Below are positions 26,078 through 35,307 of a DNA stretch of 64,000 nt, one piece after another. Each line of letters starts with the position of its first letter. Position 1 is the first letter of the stretch. The notes beneath the pieces are model-generated. The model worked only from the letters and a program-made list of their open reading frames with translations, made no database searches and was not told where the DNA came from. Made by a program: the position numbers and the translations under genes. The DNA comes from Streptomyces sp. WM6386 (lineage in GTDB: Bacteria; Actinomycetota; Actinomycetes; Streptomycetales; Streptomycetaceae), in contig NZ_JXTE01000013.1 of the NCBI RefSeq assembly GCF_000972385.1, positions 1 through 64,000 on the forward strand. The letters are read 5' to 3'.

Positions 26078-27010
26078 TTACTTGACGCCGGTGAAGCTGA
26101 TGGTGCTGACGATGCGGCGCGCGAACGCACCGAAGAGGACCAGCATCGGGAGGGCCGCGATGAGCGTGGCCGCCATCAGGCCGGACCAGTCGTAGCCGGT
26201 CTGCGGGGTCTGCGCCCGGAAGATGGCGAGTGCCACGGTGAGCACGCGTGAGCTGTCGCTGTAGGACACCATCAGCGGCCAGAAGTAGTCGTTCCAGGAG
26301 GTGATGTACGTCAGCACCCCGAGTGTGAGGATCGGCGTGGACGCCATCGGCAGCATCACCCGGAAGAAGATCCGGATCTTGCCGGCGCCGTCGAGCAGGG
26401 CGGCCTCCTCGACCTCCCGGGGCACGTTCATGAAGAACTGGCGCAGGAAGAACACCGCGAACGGCGTCATGAACATCGTCGGCAGGGCGATGCCCAACAG
26501 GTTGTCGACCAGGCCGAGTTGTTTGATGAGAACGAAGTTCGGCAGCAGGGTGAAGATGGCCGGGACCATCAGACCGGCCAGGAACAGCCCGAACACCTTG
26601 TCCCGTCCGCGCCACCGCAGCCGGGCGAAGGCGTAGGCGGCCATGGCGGAGAAGAAGATCTGGCAGACGGTGATCAGGGTCGAGACGACGACCGAGTTGA
26701 TCAGATAGCGCCAGAACTTCAGTCCGCCGCCGGAGCCGCCCTGGGCGATCGCCTCCTCGGTGGACTGCAGGCCCAGCGCCCGCTCGAAGCCGCCGGTGGT
26801 GAAGTCCACCGGCAGCGGGTCGCCGGGGTGGGCAGCGAGGGCGGCGTTCGAGGACAGCGCGGTGCGCAGGATCCAGTAGAACGGCAGCAGGGTCACGAGG
26901 ATCATCGCGGCCATCGCCACCCAGGCCACGACCCGTCCCAGGGACGGGCGGCGTCGGACAGGACGTACACGGGGCGCCGCAGGTGTGGTCGGTGCGGTCA
27001 CAGCAGTCAT
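26078..27010 (-). CDS. Sugar ABC importer, permease MalG-type (cluster 1)
   Basis: A 310-residue inner-membrane permease with six predicted helices after a basic N-terminus (RVRPVRRRP). The EAA loop that docks on the ATPase appears as EVEEAALLDGAGKIRIFFRVMLPM around residue 205. It pairs with the other permease upstream. No ATPase gene is present in the cluster, so the shared Streptomyces ATPase (MsiK type) is the likely motor. Intergenic gaps of 10 and 16 bases make this one operon. Confidence 0.9.
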   Translation of the reverse strand: MTAVTAPTTPAAPRVRPVRRRPSLGRVVAWVAMAAMILVTLLPFYWILRTALSSNAALAAHPGDPLPVDFTTGGFERALGLQSTEEAIAQGGSGGGLKFWRYLINSVVVSTLITVCQIFFSAMAAYAFARLRWRGRDKVFGLFLAGLMVPAIFTLLPNFVLIKQLGLVDNLLGIALPTMFMTPFAVFFLRQFFMNVPREVEEAALLDGAGKIRIFFRVMLPMASTPILTLGVLTYITSWNDYFWPLMVSYSDSSRVLTVALAIFRAQTPQTGYDWSGLMAATLIAALPMLVLFGAFARRIVSTISFTGVK

Positions 27011-27026
27011 GTCGGTGTCTCCCCTC

Positions 27027-27992
27027 TCAGCCGAGATCCGTCTGGCCGGCCCGGGTGAGCCGGTACTGCAGGAAGGTGATCGCGCTCAGGACGACCAGCA
27101 GGGCCACCGACATCGCGGAGGCGTAGCCGAACTGGAAGCGGCCGAACGCGGCGCCGTAGATGTAGAACTGGAGCACGTTGGTCGCGTTCGCCGGACCGCC
27201 GTTGGTCGTCACGGCGACCGTGTCGAACACCTGGAACGACCCGATCACGGTCATGATCAGAACGACCGCCAGGACCGGCCGCAGCAGCGGCATGGTGATC
27301 CGCCAGAACATCCGCCACTCGCTCGCGCCGTCCACCTTCGCGGCCTCGTACATGTCGTTCGGAATGGCCTGGAGCCCCGCGAACAGCAGCAGCGCGGTGT
27401 ACCCGACGTGCCGCCACACATTGATCAGGGCGATCGTCGGGACCGCCCAGGTCTCGTCGGCCAGGAACGGGATGCGGTCGAAACCGAGGCCCGCGATGAT
27501 CTCGTTGCCGATGCCGAGCTGGGTGTCCAGGATCCACAGCCAGACGATGCCCGCGACCACGTTGGACATCAGATACGGCGTGAGCACGACCCCGCGCAGC
27601 ACCGCCGACTGTGTCAGCCGTTGCAGCAGGACGGCTATCGCGAGCGCCGAGACCGTCTGGATGCCGATGTTGATGAACACGTACTCGACGGTCACCCTCA
27701 ACGAGTCCCAGAAGATGGGGTCGTGGACCATCCGCGTGTAGTTGTCGAGGCCCACCCATTCCGCCGGGGTCAGCAGGTTGAAGCGGGTGAAGCTCAGGTA
27801 GATGCCCCGCAGTGTCGGCCAGAGCAGGAAGACCAGGAAGCCCAGCAGGGCCGGTGCGATGAACACCGCGGCGAGCCGTCCGTCGCCCCCGCCCTCGCGG
27901 GCCCGCGCCTTCCGCGTCCTGGGTTTTGTCGCTGCCCCCTCGGCGCTGCCTATGGGCAGACGCGACGGGGGGCTGCTGGAGGCGATGGTCAT
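27027..27992 (-). CDS. Sugar ABC importer, permease MalF-type (cluster 1)
   Basis: A 321-residue permease, first gene of the minus-strand sugar cluster 1 operon. It has a charged N-terminus, six or so helices, and the EAA loop DMYEAAKVDGASEWRMFWRITMPLL near residue 220. It is the partner of the MalG-type permease. Its start at 27992 faces the ROK regulator gene with a 170-base intergenic region that carries a possible -35 (TTGACG) and a symmetrical CTTT-N7-AAAG element. Confidence 0.9.
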   Translation of the reverse strand: MTIASSSPPSRLPIGSAEGAATKPRTRKARAREGGGDGRLAAVFIAPALLGFLVFLLWPTLRGIYLSFTRFNLLTPAEWVGLDNYTRMVHDPIFWDSLRVTVEYVFINIGIQTVSALAIAVLLQRLTQSAVLRGVVLTPYLMSNVVAGIVWLWILDTQLGIGNEIIAGLGFDRIPFLADETWAVPTIALINVWRHVGYTALLLFAGLQAIPNDMYEAAKVDGASEWRMFWRITMPLLRPVLAVVLIMTVIGSFQVFDTVAVTTNGGPANATNVLQFYIYGAAFGRFQFGYASAMSVALLVVLSAITFLQYRLTRAGQTDLG

Positions 27993-28036
27993 CGGGAGAC
28001 TCCCTCGTCTACGGCGGCTCGTCCTCGGGGCACTTA

Positions 28037-28051
28037 CTTTTGTAGCGAAAG
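28037..28051. promoter_or_regulatory. Possible ROK operator before sugar cluster 1
   Basis: CTTT-N7-AAAG, a 15-base symmetrical element, sits about 45 bases upstream of the cluster 1 start. On the minus strand a TTGACG at 28063-28058 lies just upstream of it, so the element would fall near the -10 region and could act as an operator for the divergent ROK regulator. Confidence 0.35.
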
Positions 28052-28162
28052 AATCCAGACGTCAAGAGGCGTGCAAACATCTTTTCCAGGCCACCTTGAG
28101 TGACGTAGAGTGGTCATATTGGTTTCATGGCAAAAGAAATCTGATGGGGGAGACTGACCTGC

Positions 28163-29326
28163 ATGACCGCAGTAGCCGCCAGCTGGCATCCACTGAGCCC
28201 CGGTGAACGCTCGGTGGCGATCGAGGTGCTCGTCAACGGACCGCTCTCGCGTACCGAGCTCGCCCGGCGCCTCGACCTGTCGGCGGGCAGTCTCACCCGG
28301 CTCACCAAGCCCCTCATCGAGTCGGGCCTGCTGATCGAGGTCCCCGAAGCGGGAGCTCCTGCCGAGGTGCGTACCGGTCGCCCCTCGCAGCCGCTCGACG
28401 TCGTCGCCGAGTCCCGCTCCTTCATCGGCTTCAAGATCACCGACGACATGGTCTACGGCGTCGTCACCACCCTCAGAAGTGACATCGTGGCCCGCCACGA
28501 CCGCCCCCTGGCCACCCATGACCCGGCCGAAGTAGCCGATCTGCTCGCGGAGATGACCGACGAACTCGCCCATGCGCACGGCTCACGTCTGGCCGGCATC
28601 GGCATCGGGGTGGGCGGCCTGGTCCGGCGGCGCGCCGTCGTGGGGGAGTCCCCGTTCCTGCACTGGAGGGACGTCCCGCTCGCCGAACTGGTCGAGGAGC
28701 GCACGGGATTGCCGGTCGTGCTGGAGAACGACGTCGCCGCCCTCGTCGAGGCCGAGACCTGGTTCGGCGCCGGCCGCGGACTCGAGCGCTTCGTCGTCCT
28801 CACCATCGGCGCCGGACTCGGCTACGGACTGGTGCTGGGCGGGCGCCGGGTGCCCTGCGCCGAGGAGGACCGCGGCTTCGGCCGGCACTGGATCGTCAAC
28901 TCCAACGGTCCGCTCACCCCCGAGGGTGAACGCGGCAGTGCCGTCTCGTTCCTGACCATCCCCAACATCCGCTACCAGGTGCACGCCGCAACCGGCCGCG
29001 ACCACAGCTACGAGGAGATCCTCGCCCTCGCCGCCGCGGGCGAGCCCATGCCCGCCCGGGTCATCGACGAGGCCGCGCGCGCTCTCGGCACCCTGGTCGC
29101 GCAGATCTCCAACTTCGCGATGCCGCAGAAGATCCTGCTCGCCGGCGAAGGCGTCGGCCTGATGGACGTCGCCGGGAAGTCCGTGTCCGAGGCCGTCCGC
29201 GCCGGACGGCACCCGCTGGCCGCCCCCGTCGACCTGGAGACCAAGGTGTCCGACTTTCACGACTGGGCCCGCGGAGCGGCCGTTCTGGCCATCCAGGTGC
29301 TGGTGCTGGGTACGGCGGAAGCGTGA
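28163..29326 (+). CDS. ROK-family transcriptional regulator (cluster 1)
   Basis: A 387-residue ROK repressor. The N-terminal winged helix runs through LVNGPLSRTELARRLDLSAGSLTRLTKPLIESGLL (about residues 25-60). The sugar-kinase-like ROK domain contains GIGIGVGGLVRR, VLENDVAALVEAETWFGAG and TIGAGLGYGLVLGGR. The usual ROK zinc site (CxCGxxGC) is not evident, so it may sense its ligand without zinc. Binding of a sugar or sugar phosphate normally releases such repressors from DNA. It is divergent from the cluster 1 importer and very likely controls it. Confidence 0.88.
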   Translation: MTAVAASWHPLSPGERSVAIEVLVNGPLSRTELARRLDLSAGSLTRLTKPLIESGLLIEVPEAGAPAEVRTGRPSQPLDVVAESRSFIGFKITDDMVYGVVTTLRSDIVARHDRPLATHDPAEVADLLAEMTDELAHAHGSRLAGIGIGVGGLVRRRAVVGESPFLHWRDVPLAELVEERTGLPVVLENDVAALVEAETWFGAGRGLERFVVLTIGAGLGYGLVLGGRRVPCAEEDRGFGRHWIVNSNGPLTPEGERGSAVSFLTIPNIRYQVHAATGRDHSYEEILALAAAGEPMPARVIDEAARALGTLVAQISNFAMPQKILLAGEGVGLMDVAGKSVSEAVRAGRHPLAAPVDLETKVSDFHDWARGAAVLAIQVLVLGTAEA

Positions 29327-29463
29327 GCTCCGCCACGGTCGGGGCGCCCGAACTGCCCGATCTGCCTTGACAGATGTACGTGATCAGCAACACGGTCCGA
29401 AATGCCCGAATTACTCGTACTTACTCACGCGGCCTTCACCTCCGTAGCCGTATGCTTCACACC

Positions 29464-29628
29464 ATGTCCACCACTGTTGAATCCGCCTTCGATAGGACGG
29501 CTGACGAGGTCAACGAGGAGATCAGGGCCCTGTGGCTCCGGTCGGGCGGGACACTGAGCGGCGAGCAGCGCGAGGAGTACCGGCGGCTCGTCCTGGAGTG
29601 GGCCGCCGCGGCCCCGCAGTCGGACTGA
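29464..29628 (+). CDS. Small conserved-type acidic protein, unknown function
   Basis: A 54-residue protein beginning MSTTVESAFDRTADEVNEEIRALW and ending EYRRLVLEWAAAAPQSD. It is helical and acidic, without cysteines or membrane segments. Its coding potential is supported by the typical third-position GC pattern and by an excellent terminator placed 25 bases after the stop. No function can be assigned; small proteins of this kind are widespread in Streptomyces. Confidence 0.65.
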   Translation: MSTTVESAFDRTADEVNEEIRALWLRSGGTLSGEQREEYRRLVLEWAAAAPQSD

Positions 29629-29653
29629 CGCCTCCACTCGGCAGACCCTCGAC

Positions 29654-29680
29654 GGCACCCGCTCGCACGGGTGCCTTTTT
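29654..29680 (+). terminator. Intrinsic terminator with T-run
   Basis: An 8-bp stem GGCACCCG / CGGGTGCC (29654-29661 and 29668-29675) with a 6-base loop followed by five T residues. A textbook rho-independent terminator for the small gene before it. Confidence 0.9.
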
Positions 29681-29729
29681 CATGACCCCTTCACCTTCCC
29701 CTGCCCCGGCCGGCGCCGGGGCCGCCCCC

Positions 29730-31112
29730 TCAGCCCCAGGTCGCCGAGTAGTACCGCTGATATGCCTTGCGGTCCTGCTCGGCGCGGATGTACCGCGTCG
29801 CCACCAGCGCGATCAGACTGCCCCCGACCACCAACAGCCCCGGACCGACGTTCCGGGTGTCCGTGAGCCGGGCCAGCAGCGTCTGCGTGGTCGCGCCGAC
29901 GCCCGAAGCGGGAGCCGAGGATCCCGGCGAGGCCGCACCGGGGGCGATCGCGCCCTGCGTGGCCGCCGCGGACGGCGCCGGCGAGACACCCTGCTGTCCG
30001 GCCCCCGCCTGCTGTTGCGACACGATCATCTGGACCCCGAGCTCACTCATCGCCTTCGTCACCGGCTGGAAGAACGTCGTCCCGCCCGTCGTGCAGTCAC
30101 CGCTCCCGCCGGACGTCACACCGAGCGCGATCCCCTCGGAGAACATCGGCCCACCGCTGTCCCCGGGTTCGGCGCACACATTCGTCTCGATCAGCCCGGT
30201 GACCGTGCCCTCGGGGTAGTTCACCGTCGCGTTGAGCGCCGTGACCGTACCGTCGCGCAGTCCGCTCGTACTGCCGCTGCGGAACACCCGCTGCCCCACG
30301 GTCGGATCGGCCGCGCCCGTGATCCGTACGCCGTTGCCGTCGCCGATCGCCACCACGTCGGCGCCGTCCCCCGCCCGCCCGCCGTCGTACTGGACGAGGG
30401 AGAAGTCGGCGCCGGGGAAGTTCTGCTCGATGGTCTTGCCGATCTGCGTCCGGCCCCGGTTGTCCGCGAACCAGACGGAGCCCGTGGGGCCGCAGTGCCC
30501 GGCGGTGAGGATGAAGTCGCTCTGCCCGTTGGTCACGTTGAACCCCGCCGAGCAGCGCCCGCCGGTCGACAGGATCGGCTGCGCCCCGTTGACACGGGTC
30601 GTGAAGGTGCCCTCGGTGCGCTCCATGCGGACGAAACCGCCGATGTTCTCGGCCAGTTCGGTCATCCGGGACCAGTCGGCGGCCGAGACGGTGCTGTCGG
30701 CCCGTACCACCACCTCGTTGGTCCGGTAGTCCACGGCCCAGGACGTGCCGGCCACCCGGGGCGCCGAACGCAGCGTGCCGGTCGCCGACTTGAGGTCGTC
30801 CATGCTGTGCTGCACCACCTTCGCGGTGGCGCCCGCCTCGCGTACCCGGGCGGCCGTGTCCTTGTCGGTGACGGCGACGACCGGCCGGCCCTCGGAGTCG
30901 ATCCAGGAGCCCGCCGTACGGGACGTGCCGAGCCGCGACACCAGGTCGGAGCCCATGGCGGAGGCCGACTGCGCGGTCGTACGCGGCAGGGCGGAGGCGT
31001 CCGAGGACTCGCTGGCCATGGCGCGCGTGACCATCACCGAGCCCAGAAGGAGTCCGCCGACGGCGGCCAGCCGTGTCACTCGCCGGACCATCCGTCGTCG
31101 TGCGTGCCTCAT
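29730..31112 (-). CDS. Secreted S1-family serine protease with C-terminal membrane anchor
   Basis: A 460-residue precursor. A basic N-terminus with a hydrophobic stretch (about 14-32) gives export. A pro-region of about 130 residues follows (VRADSTVSAADWSRMTEL), as in streptogrisin/alpha-lytic proteases. The catalytic triad is visible: FILTAGHCG (His), GADFSLVQYD (Asp) and AEPGDSGGPMF (Ser). After the protease domain comes a Pro/Ala/Ser-rich linker and one membrane helix (VGPGLLVVGGSLIALVATRYI) with a basic tail, so the enzyme is probably held at the membrane facing outward. The anchor is unusual compared with freely secreted relatives. The ATG at 31112 is chosen as the start of the signal region. 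Confidence 0.88.
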   Translation of the reverse strand: MRHARRRMVRRVTRLAAVGGLLLGSVMVTRAMASESSDASALPRTTAQSASAMGSDLVSRLGTSRTAGSWIDSEGRPVVAVTDKDTAARVREAGATAKVVQHSMDDLKSATGTLRSAPRVAGTSWAVDYRTNEVVVRADSTVSAADWSRMTELAENIGGFVRMERTEGTFTTRVNGAQPILSTGGRCSAGFNVTNGQSDFILTAGHCGPTGSVWFADNRGRTQIGKTIEQNFPGADFSLVQYDGGRAGDGADVVAIGDGNGVRITGAADPTVGQRVFRSGSTSGLRDGTVTALNATVNYPEGTVTGLIETNVCAEPGDSGGPMFSEGIALGVTSGGSGDCTTGGTTFFQPVTKAMSELGVQMIVSQQQAGAGQQGVSPAPSAAATQGAIAPGAASPGSSAPASGVGATTQTLLARLTDTRNVGPGLLVVGGSLIALVATRYIRAEQDRKAYQRYYSATWG

Positions 31113-31209
31113 GCATGGCTCCCGAACCCCGAACAGCACGGCATCAACACCGCGTGGCGCTCCGGTAGTCGAGCGCCCTCGTGTCATACGTGGCCCGAGG
31201 CGTCTGCGT

Positions 31210-32028
31210 TCACCTCTTGCGTCCCACTCCGCCGTACAGGGCCACCTGCTGCGGCTCGGCGCCGTTCGTGCGCTCGGGACGCCAGCGCGAGCACGACACC
31301 ACCCCCGGCTCCAGCAGGTCGAGTCCGTCGAAGAACCGGGCCACCGCCTCGGGCGGGCGCTGCGTCAGCCGGGGCGTGCCGTGCGCGTTCCAGAACCGCA
31401 CGGCCTCGTCGACGTCCGGCATCGACGAGTGGACGACGGTGTGCGACAGCACGAGATGGCTGCCGGACGGCAACGCGTCCATGAGCCGTCGCACGATGCC
31501 GTACGGGTCCTCCTCGTCGTCGATGAAGATGACCACACCGAGCAGCAGCAGGGCGACCGGGCGCGTGAAGTCCAGGGTGGTGGCGGCCCGTTGGAGAATC
31601 TGCTCCACGTTGCGCAGGTCCTCGTCGAGATGGTCGGTCGCCCCCTGGGACGTGCTGGTGAGCAGGGCGCGGGCGTGGACCAGGACCAGCGGGTCGTTGT
31701 CGACGTAGACGATCCGTGACTCCGGTGCCAGGCGCTGGGCGACCTCGTGCGTGTTGTCCGCGGTGGGGAGCCCGGTGCCGATGTCGAGGAACTGGCGGAT
31801 CCCGGCCTCCGCGACGAGATGCCGCACCGCGCGCCCCAGGAACGACCGGTCGGCGCGCGCGTACTCGCCGATGCCCGGGTGCAGTTCACGGATCCGGTCA
31901 CCCGCCGCGCGATCGACTTCGTAGTAGTCCCCGCCGCCCAGCCAGTAGTTCCAGATCCGCGCCGTGTGCGGCTGCAGCGTGTTGATCCGCCGGCGCAGTG
32001 ATGCGGTGAGGTCCTCGGCGTCCGTCAC
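31210..32028 (-). CDS. SAM-dependent methyltransferase, DUF574 family
   Basis: A 272-residue protein matching the actinobacteria-specific family that begins with ARIWNYWLGGGDYYEVDRAAGDRI. The SAM-binding motif I is QFLDIGTGLPTADNTHEVAQ and the acidic second strand is RIVYVDNDPLVLVHARALL. The substrates of this family are not known; many copies occur per Streptomyces genome. The GTG at 32028 is the only well-placed start. It lies between the protease and a DUF3800-like gene, all on the minus strand but with sizeable gaps, so joint transcription is uncertain. Confidence 0.85.
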   Translation of the reverse strand: MTDAEDLTASLRRRINTLQPHTARIWNYWLGGGDYYEVDRAAGDRIRELHPGIGEYARADRSFLGRAVRHLVAEAGIRQFLDIGTGLPTADNTHEVAQRLAPESRIVYVDNDPLVLVHARALLTSTSQGATDHLDEDLRNVEQILQRAATTLDFTRPVALLLLGVVIFIDDEEDPYGIVRRLMDALPSGSHLVLSHTVVHSSMPDVDEAVRFWNAHGTPRLTQRPPEAVARFFDGLDLLEPGVVSCSRWRPERTNGAEPQQVALYGGVGRKR

Positions 32029-32088
32029 AGGGCTCGGGTCTCCTGGAATGCCTGGTGGAGTACTTGGCGTACGACGTCAACCGGCAAT

Positions 32089-33099
32089 CTAAACGGCAAA
32101 GTTGATGTTTGGTGAGGGGGCTGCGGCACTTTCCGTATTTTCCGTGAGCGAGGCCCGGCTGCGCGCGTCGCCCCACACCGATGCCGGACCCACGAAGGGG
32201 CGCAACAACGCGATGAGCGCCGGGTCCGCGCGCCCGTTCAGTTCGTCGGAGGCCAGCTTGCGGGCGATCCCGGCGAGGAAGTCGGCCAGCAGGATCCGCG
32301 GGTCCCAGCGCGCCTGCGCCAGCTCCAGACCGGCGAACCCGATCCCGGCCCGCGCCGCCTGCTCCTCGATCCACGCGATGCGCTGCTCGGTGAGCATGTT
32401 CTGCCGGTCATGAACCATCCGCACGGTGCGCCCGCCCGCGCTCCAGTGCGCGACCGTGTGCACGATCGCGGGCAGCAGCGGATTGAGTACGGGGATCAGG
32501 GGCGGCCCTTGGAGCAGGCGCGCCCGGTAGGCGTCGGCGCGGGGCCGGGCCGCCGCGAGCCGCTCCAGGATCTCCGTACCGGGATGGGCGCTCCGCAGGT
32601 CGTCCACCGTGCGAAAGAACCCGTCGACGGGACCGTCCGCCTCCCCGTCGACCCGTACCCGCAACAGCCGGTTGGCCGCGTCGAGGAAGTCCCGCCACCG
32701 CTCCTCGCCGAACTCCCGCCGCCCCAGCCGGTACAGCGCGAGCGCCTGAGTCCCGTCGCCGAGCAGCAGGTCGACGGCCCGGTCCACGACGAAGTACGCC
32801 TTCTCGGTGAGATGGACATGGGCGTGCCCGTCGATCGGGCCCGAGGGCGAGAGCAGCCACTCCAGGACGTCCCGGTGCTTCTCCCGCAGCAGATGGTTGG
32901 CCTTGTACTCGGTGGCGGGCGAGCGGATCCGGTCCCGGACCTCCTGGACGTACGCGGCGGCGACCTCCGTCGGCATGGACACACTGCCGTGCGAGAACAC
33001 GTCTGTGTTGCCGCCGGTGAGGTTCTCCCCGTCCGACCCCGACTCGTCGCACACGATCTCCAGCGTGCCGCGTACGCCGTCCCCAGGTTTCCAGGTCAC
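32089..33099 (-). CDS. DUF3800-like protein of unknown function
   Basis: A 336-residue soluble protein. Near the N-terminus, LEIVCDESGSDGENL resembles the DESG motif that opens DUF3800 proteins, a family with an RNase H-like fold often found beside mobile or defence genes. Further conserved-looking segments are KANHLLREKHRDVLEWLL and VHDRQNMLTEQRIAWIEE. No standard nuclease triad can be confirmed by eye. The GTG at 33099 has an AGGGGG site at proper distance; longer versions reach 33186 without a ribosome site. The assignment to DUF3800 is tentative. Confidence 0.6.
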   Translation of the reverse strand: MTWKPGDGVRGTLEIVCDESGSDGENLTGGNTDVFSHGSVSMPTEVAAAYVQEVRDRIRSPATEYKANHLLREKHRDVLEWLLSPSGPIDGHAHVHLTEKAYFVVDRAVDLLLGDGTQALALYRLGRREFGEERWRDFLDAANRLLRVRVDGEADGPVDGFFRTVDDLRSAHPGTEILERLAAARPRADAYRARLLQGPPLIPVLNPLLPAIVHTVAHWSAGGRTVRMVHDRQNMLTEQRIAWIEEQAARAGIGFAGLELAQARWDPRILLADFLAGIARKLASDELNGRADPALIALLRPFVGPASVWGDARSRASLTENTESAAAPSPNINFAV

Positions 33100-33218
33100 G
33101 TAGAAGCCCCCTGTCCGGTGCGTCACCACCAGCATCCCCCGGACGAAACCAGAGGTGAACCGAATTGTTCGCGCCCCCGGAAGCAACGGCCCGATGATCC
33201 CTGCCTAGACTCCCCGCC

Positions 33219-33599
33219 ATGAGCGACACGCAGCTGGACCGGCTCGGTGCCGGGAAGTATCTGCTGATCACCAGCTACCGCAAGAACGGCAGCCCGGTTC
33301 CCACCCCGGTATGGGTGGTGCGCGACGGGGAGACCCTCGGCGTGTGGACGGTCGCCGACTCCTGGAAGGTCAAGCGGATCCGGGCCCGCGCCGACGTCCT
33401 CGTCGGCCCGTGCGACCTGCGCGGCAACCCGACCGGCGACCCGGTCCGGGCCACCGCCGAGATCTGCGACGCCGAGACCACCGCCCGTTACCGCGGGCTC
33501 CTCGCCCGAAAGTACGGCATCGTCGGCCGGCTCAGCCTCCTCGGCAGCCGACTGCGCCGAGGCGCGAACGGCACGGTCGGCATCCGCGTCACGCTGTGA
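33219..33599 (+). CDS. PPOX-class F420-dependent oxidoreductase
   Basis: A 126-residue split-barrel flavin/deazaflavin protein. The pattern KYLLITSYRKNGSPVPTPVWVVRDGETLGVWTVADSWKVKRI is the hallmark of the family: a first strand carrying T-x-x-x-K-x-G, then the W-x-x region and a Lys-Arg pair that binds cofactor phosphate. DVLVGPCDLRGNPTGDPVRATAEI follows. Members reduce various substrates with F420H2; the substrate is unknown. A monocistronic gene, divergent from the DUF3800-like gene. Confidence 0.85.
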   Translation: MSDTQLDRLGAGKYLLITSYRKNGSPVPTPVWVVRDGETLGVWTVADSWKVKRIRARADVLVGPCDLRGNPTGDPVRATAEICDAETTARYRGLLARKYGIVGRLSLLGSRLRRGANGTVGIRVTL

Positions 33600-33689
33600 C
33601 GGACGCAGAACACGGCCAGGGGGCACGGACCGACCGTCCGTTTTCGTCACTCGCACAACGTCCCCGTATCGGGCGGCTGTTGAGCGTCT

Positions 33690-34914
33690 CTAATCGGCTT
33701 GGGTTTCCTGGGCGGTCCCGGGTGTTCGGGATCGCTCGGGTGGGTGACTCGGCCATGGCCGTCTTGGGACGGCGGTGGTGTGGGCGTGACGGTGGAAGCC
33801 TGCCCCGAGTCTGGCCCCGTCCGGCCGGTGTGGCCGTGCGGGGGTGCCGATCGCGTTCGGTCCCTGCTGCCGTGTCCGCTCCTGGGTGGGGCGTTTCGGG
33901 TGCGTGGGGGGCCGCCCCGCCGGACGCTTGCCACCCGGCCGTGCCGTGGGGGCACGGTTATCGGGTGGGGCGGGGACCCTGCGCCGCTTCCCGGGCACAG
34001 GGCGTTTTGCTGTGGGGCCGCTCTTGGTGCGGTCCCGGGTCTGGTGCTGGACCGTGCTGGTGCGGTCCAGGGCCTCGACCACCGTGCGGATGACGAAGGC
34101 GTTGCTGGTGCGGTCGAGGCTGGTCTTGTGCTGGTGGGTCAGGCCGCGGGCGCCGATCCGCTGCCAGGCGGCGTGGTCCCGGTCGGTGCTGTACCCGCAC
34201 GCCTGGTTCGGGCAGGTCGCCCAGGCCTAGCCCGCCGTCCGGTCGCCTGGGGCTTTGTGGTGGCGGAATTCGGTCAGGCACCGGGGGCAGTACTTCGATG
34301 TGCCCCCGGGGCGGGACGATGACTACCGCGATCCCTCGGGCGGCGGCCTGGTGACGGGCCTGGAACGCGGCGATCTGACGGGTGCGGGCCAGCAGCATAC
34401 CGTCGGCCACCGCCTCGCCCTCGGGCAGTGCGGCGCGCAGCGCCTCCCACTCGGCCCCGGTGCGCCGGGCGGGGTCGGCGGGCCAGGCCGCGAGGAGTGC
34501 GGCGGTGATCCCGGCCCGCCACCAGGCCGAGCGCAGCACCCGCCCGGCCTGCTCCTGCGCGATCCGCACCACCCGGTCCGGCACATACACCCCCTCCGGC
34601 ACGGTCACCGGCCAGCCCAGACGCCGCAACGCCATCCACCCCTGCGACGGCAACCGGGTCCCCAAGCGGTCAACGCCGGAGGCGAGCTGGGCCAGATCGG
34701 CCCCGTTCCAGTGTTCCTGGACCACGCAGGCCGCGAGGCGTTCGACCAGAGCGGTCAGCCAGCCGGCCCGCTCCACCAAAGCCGCCTCGCCGAGCTGCTC
34801 CCCGCTCGCCGCATCCACACCCCGCAGCGCACGGGCACAGGCCGCCGCAACCTGCTGCACCTCCCCGTCACCCACCACAACCCTGCGCCGCACCCCACCC
34901 ACTCCCTCACACAC
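33690..34914 (-). pseudogene. Decayed TnpB-like (IS605/IS1341-type) transposase remnant
   Basis: The N-terminal part (start GTG 34914) reads EQLGEAALVERAGWLTALVERLAA, VYVPDRVVRIAQEQAGRVLRSAWWRAG and LARTRQIAAFQARH. It resembles the N-terminus of long Streptomyces TnpB-like transposases. It then jumps to QAAARGIAVVIVPPRG, which in intact relatives lies just before the zinc ribbon, so the central RuvC-type catalytic region has been deleted. Next, an extra G in a G-run (near 34310) shifts the frame. In the other frame the zinc ribbon continues (KYCPRC, then TAG in place of a Trp codon, then CPNQACGYSTDRDHAAWQRI) and the tail runs to 33690. Three independent lesions show it is dead. No clear element ends were found. 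Confidence 0.75.
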
Positions 34915-35307
34915 CCACGCCCGGCCCGACGATCACATCAACGGCCAAACCCCTGTGCGGGTTACGCACTCCCATGCGCCCCACCTGCAAAGCCCAGAAG
35001 AACCTAGGATGACCAGGCCAATCGGTCAACTGGTAAGCACCCTGTACCGGTCCGGGCGAGCGCGCCAGGGCCGCCAGAACCGCCACGGCGGTCACACATA
35101 TTCGCCGGGCACGGATCAAGGTTCACTCCTCAAAACCCAGAGCGCAGGCGTCCCGTCGGTCCCGGAAAGCCTCTCGCGTCACAGAGGAGGGGTGCGGAGC
35201 ATCTGTGGGTTGTCTGTGAGGAGGGACGGGTGATGGCCGAGGGATGTGATCAAGCCAGCGGAGCGTGCACAGGACTGGCGTGCCGTACGACGGGAAAGGC
35301 CCCCACA
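34915..35307. other. Intergenic region between transposase remnant and dehydrogenase gene
   Basis: No gene is supported here. Next to the pseudogene start is a small hairpin, AACCC (34948-34952) with GGGTT (34959-34963), which could be a leftover of the element end. The right part contains repeated GAGGAGGG runs (around 35185-35230) and the GGGAAAGG ribosome site of the dehydrogenase at about 35292-35299. No convincing promoter boxes were identified. Confidence 0.5.

Noticed and set aside
34915..35119. A 70-codon minus-strand frame with a signal-like N-terminus
   Set aside because: It runs into the transposase remnant in another frame, lacks a ribosome site and has no mature domain; likely chance.
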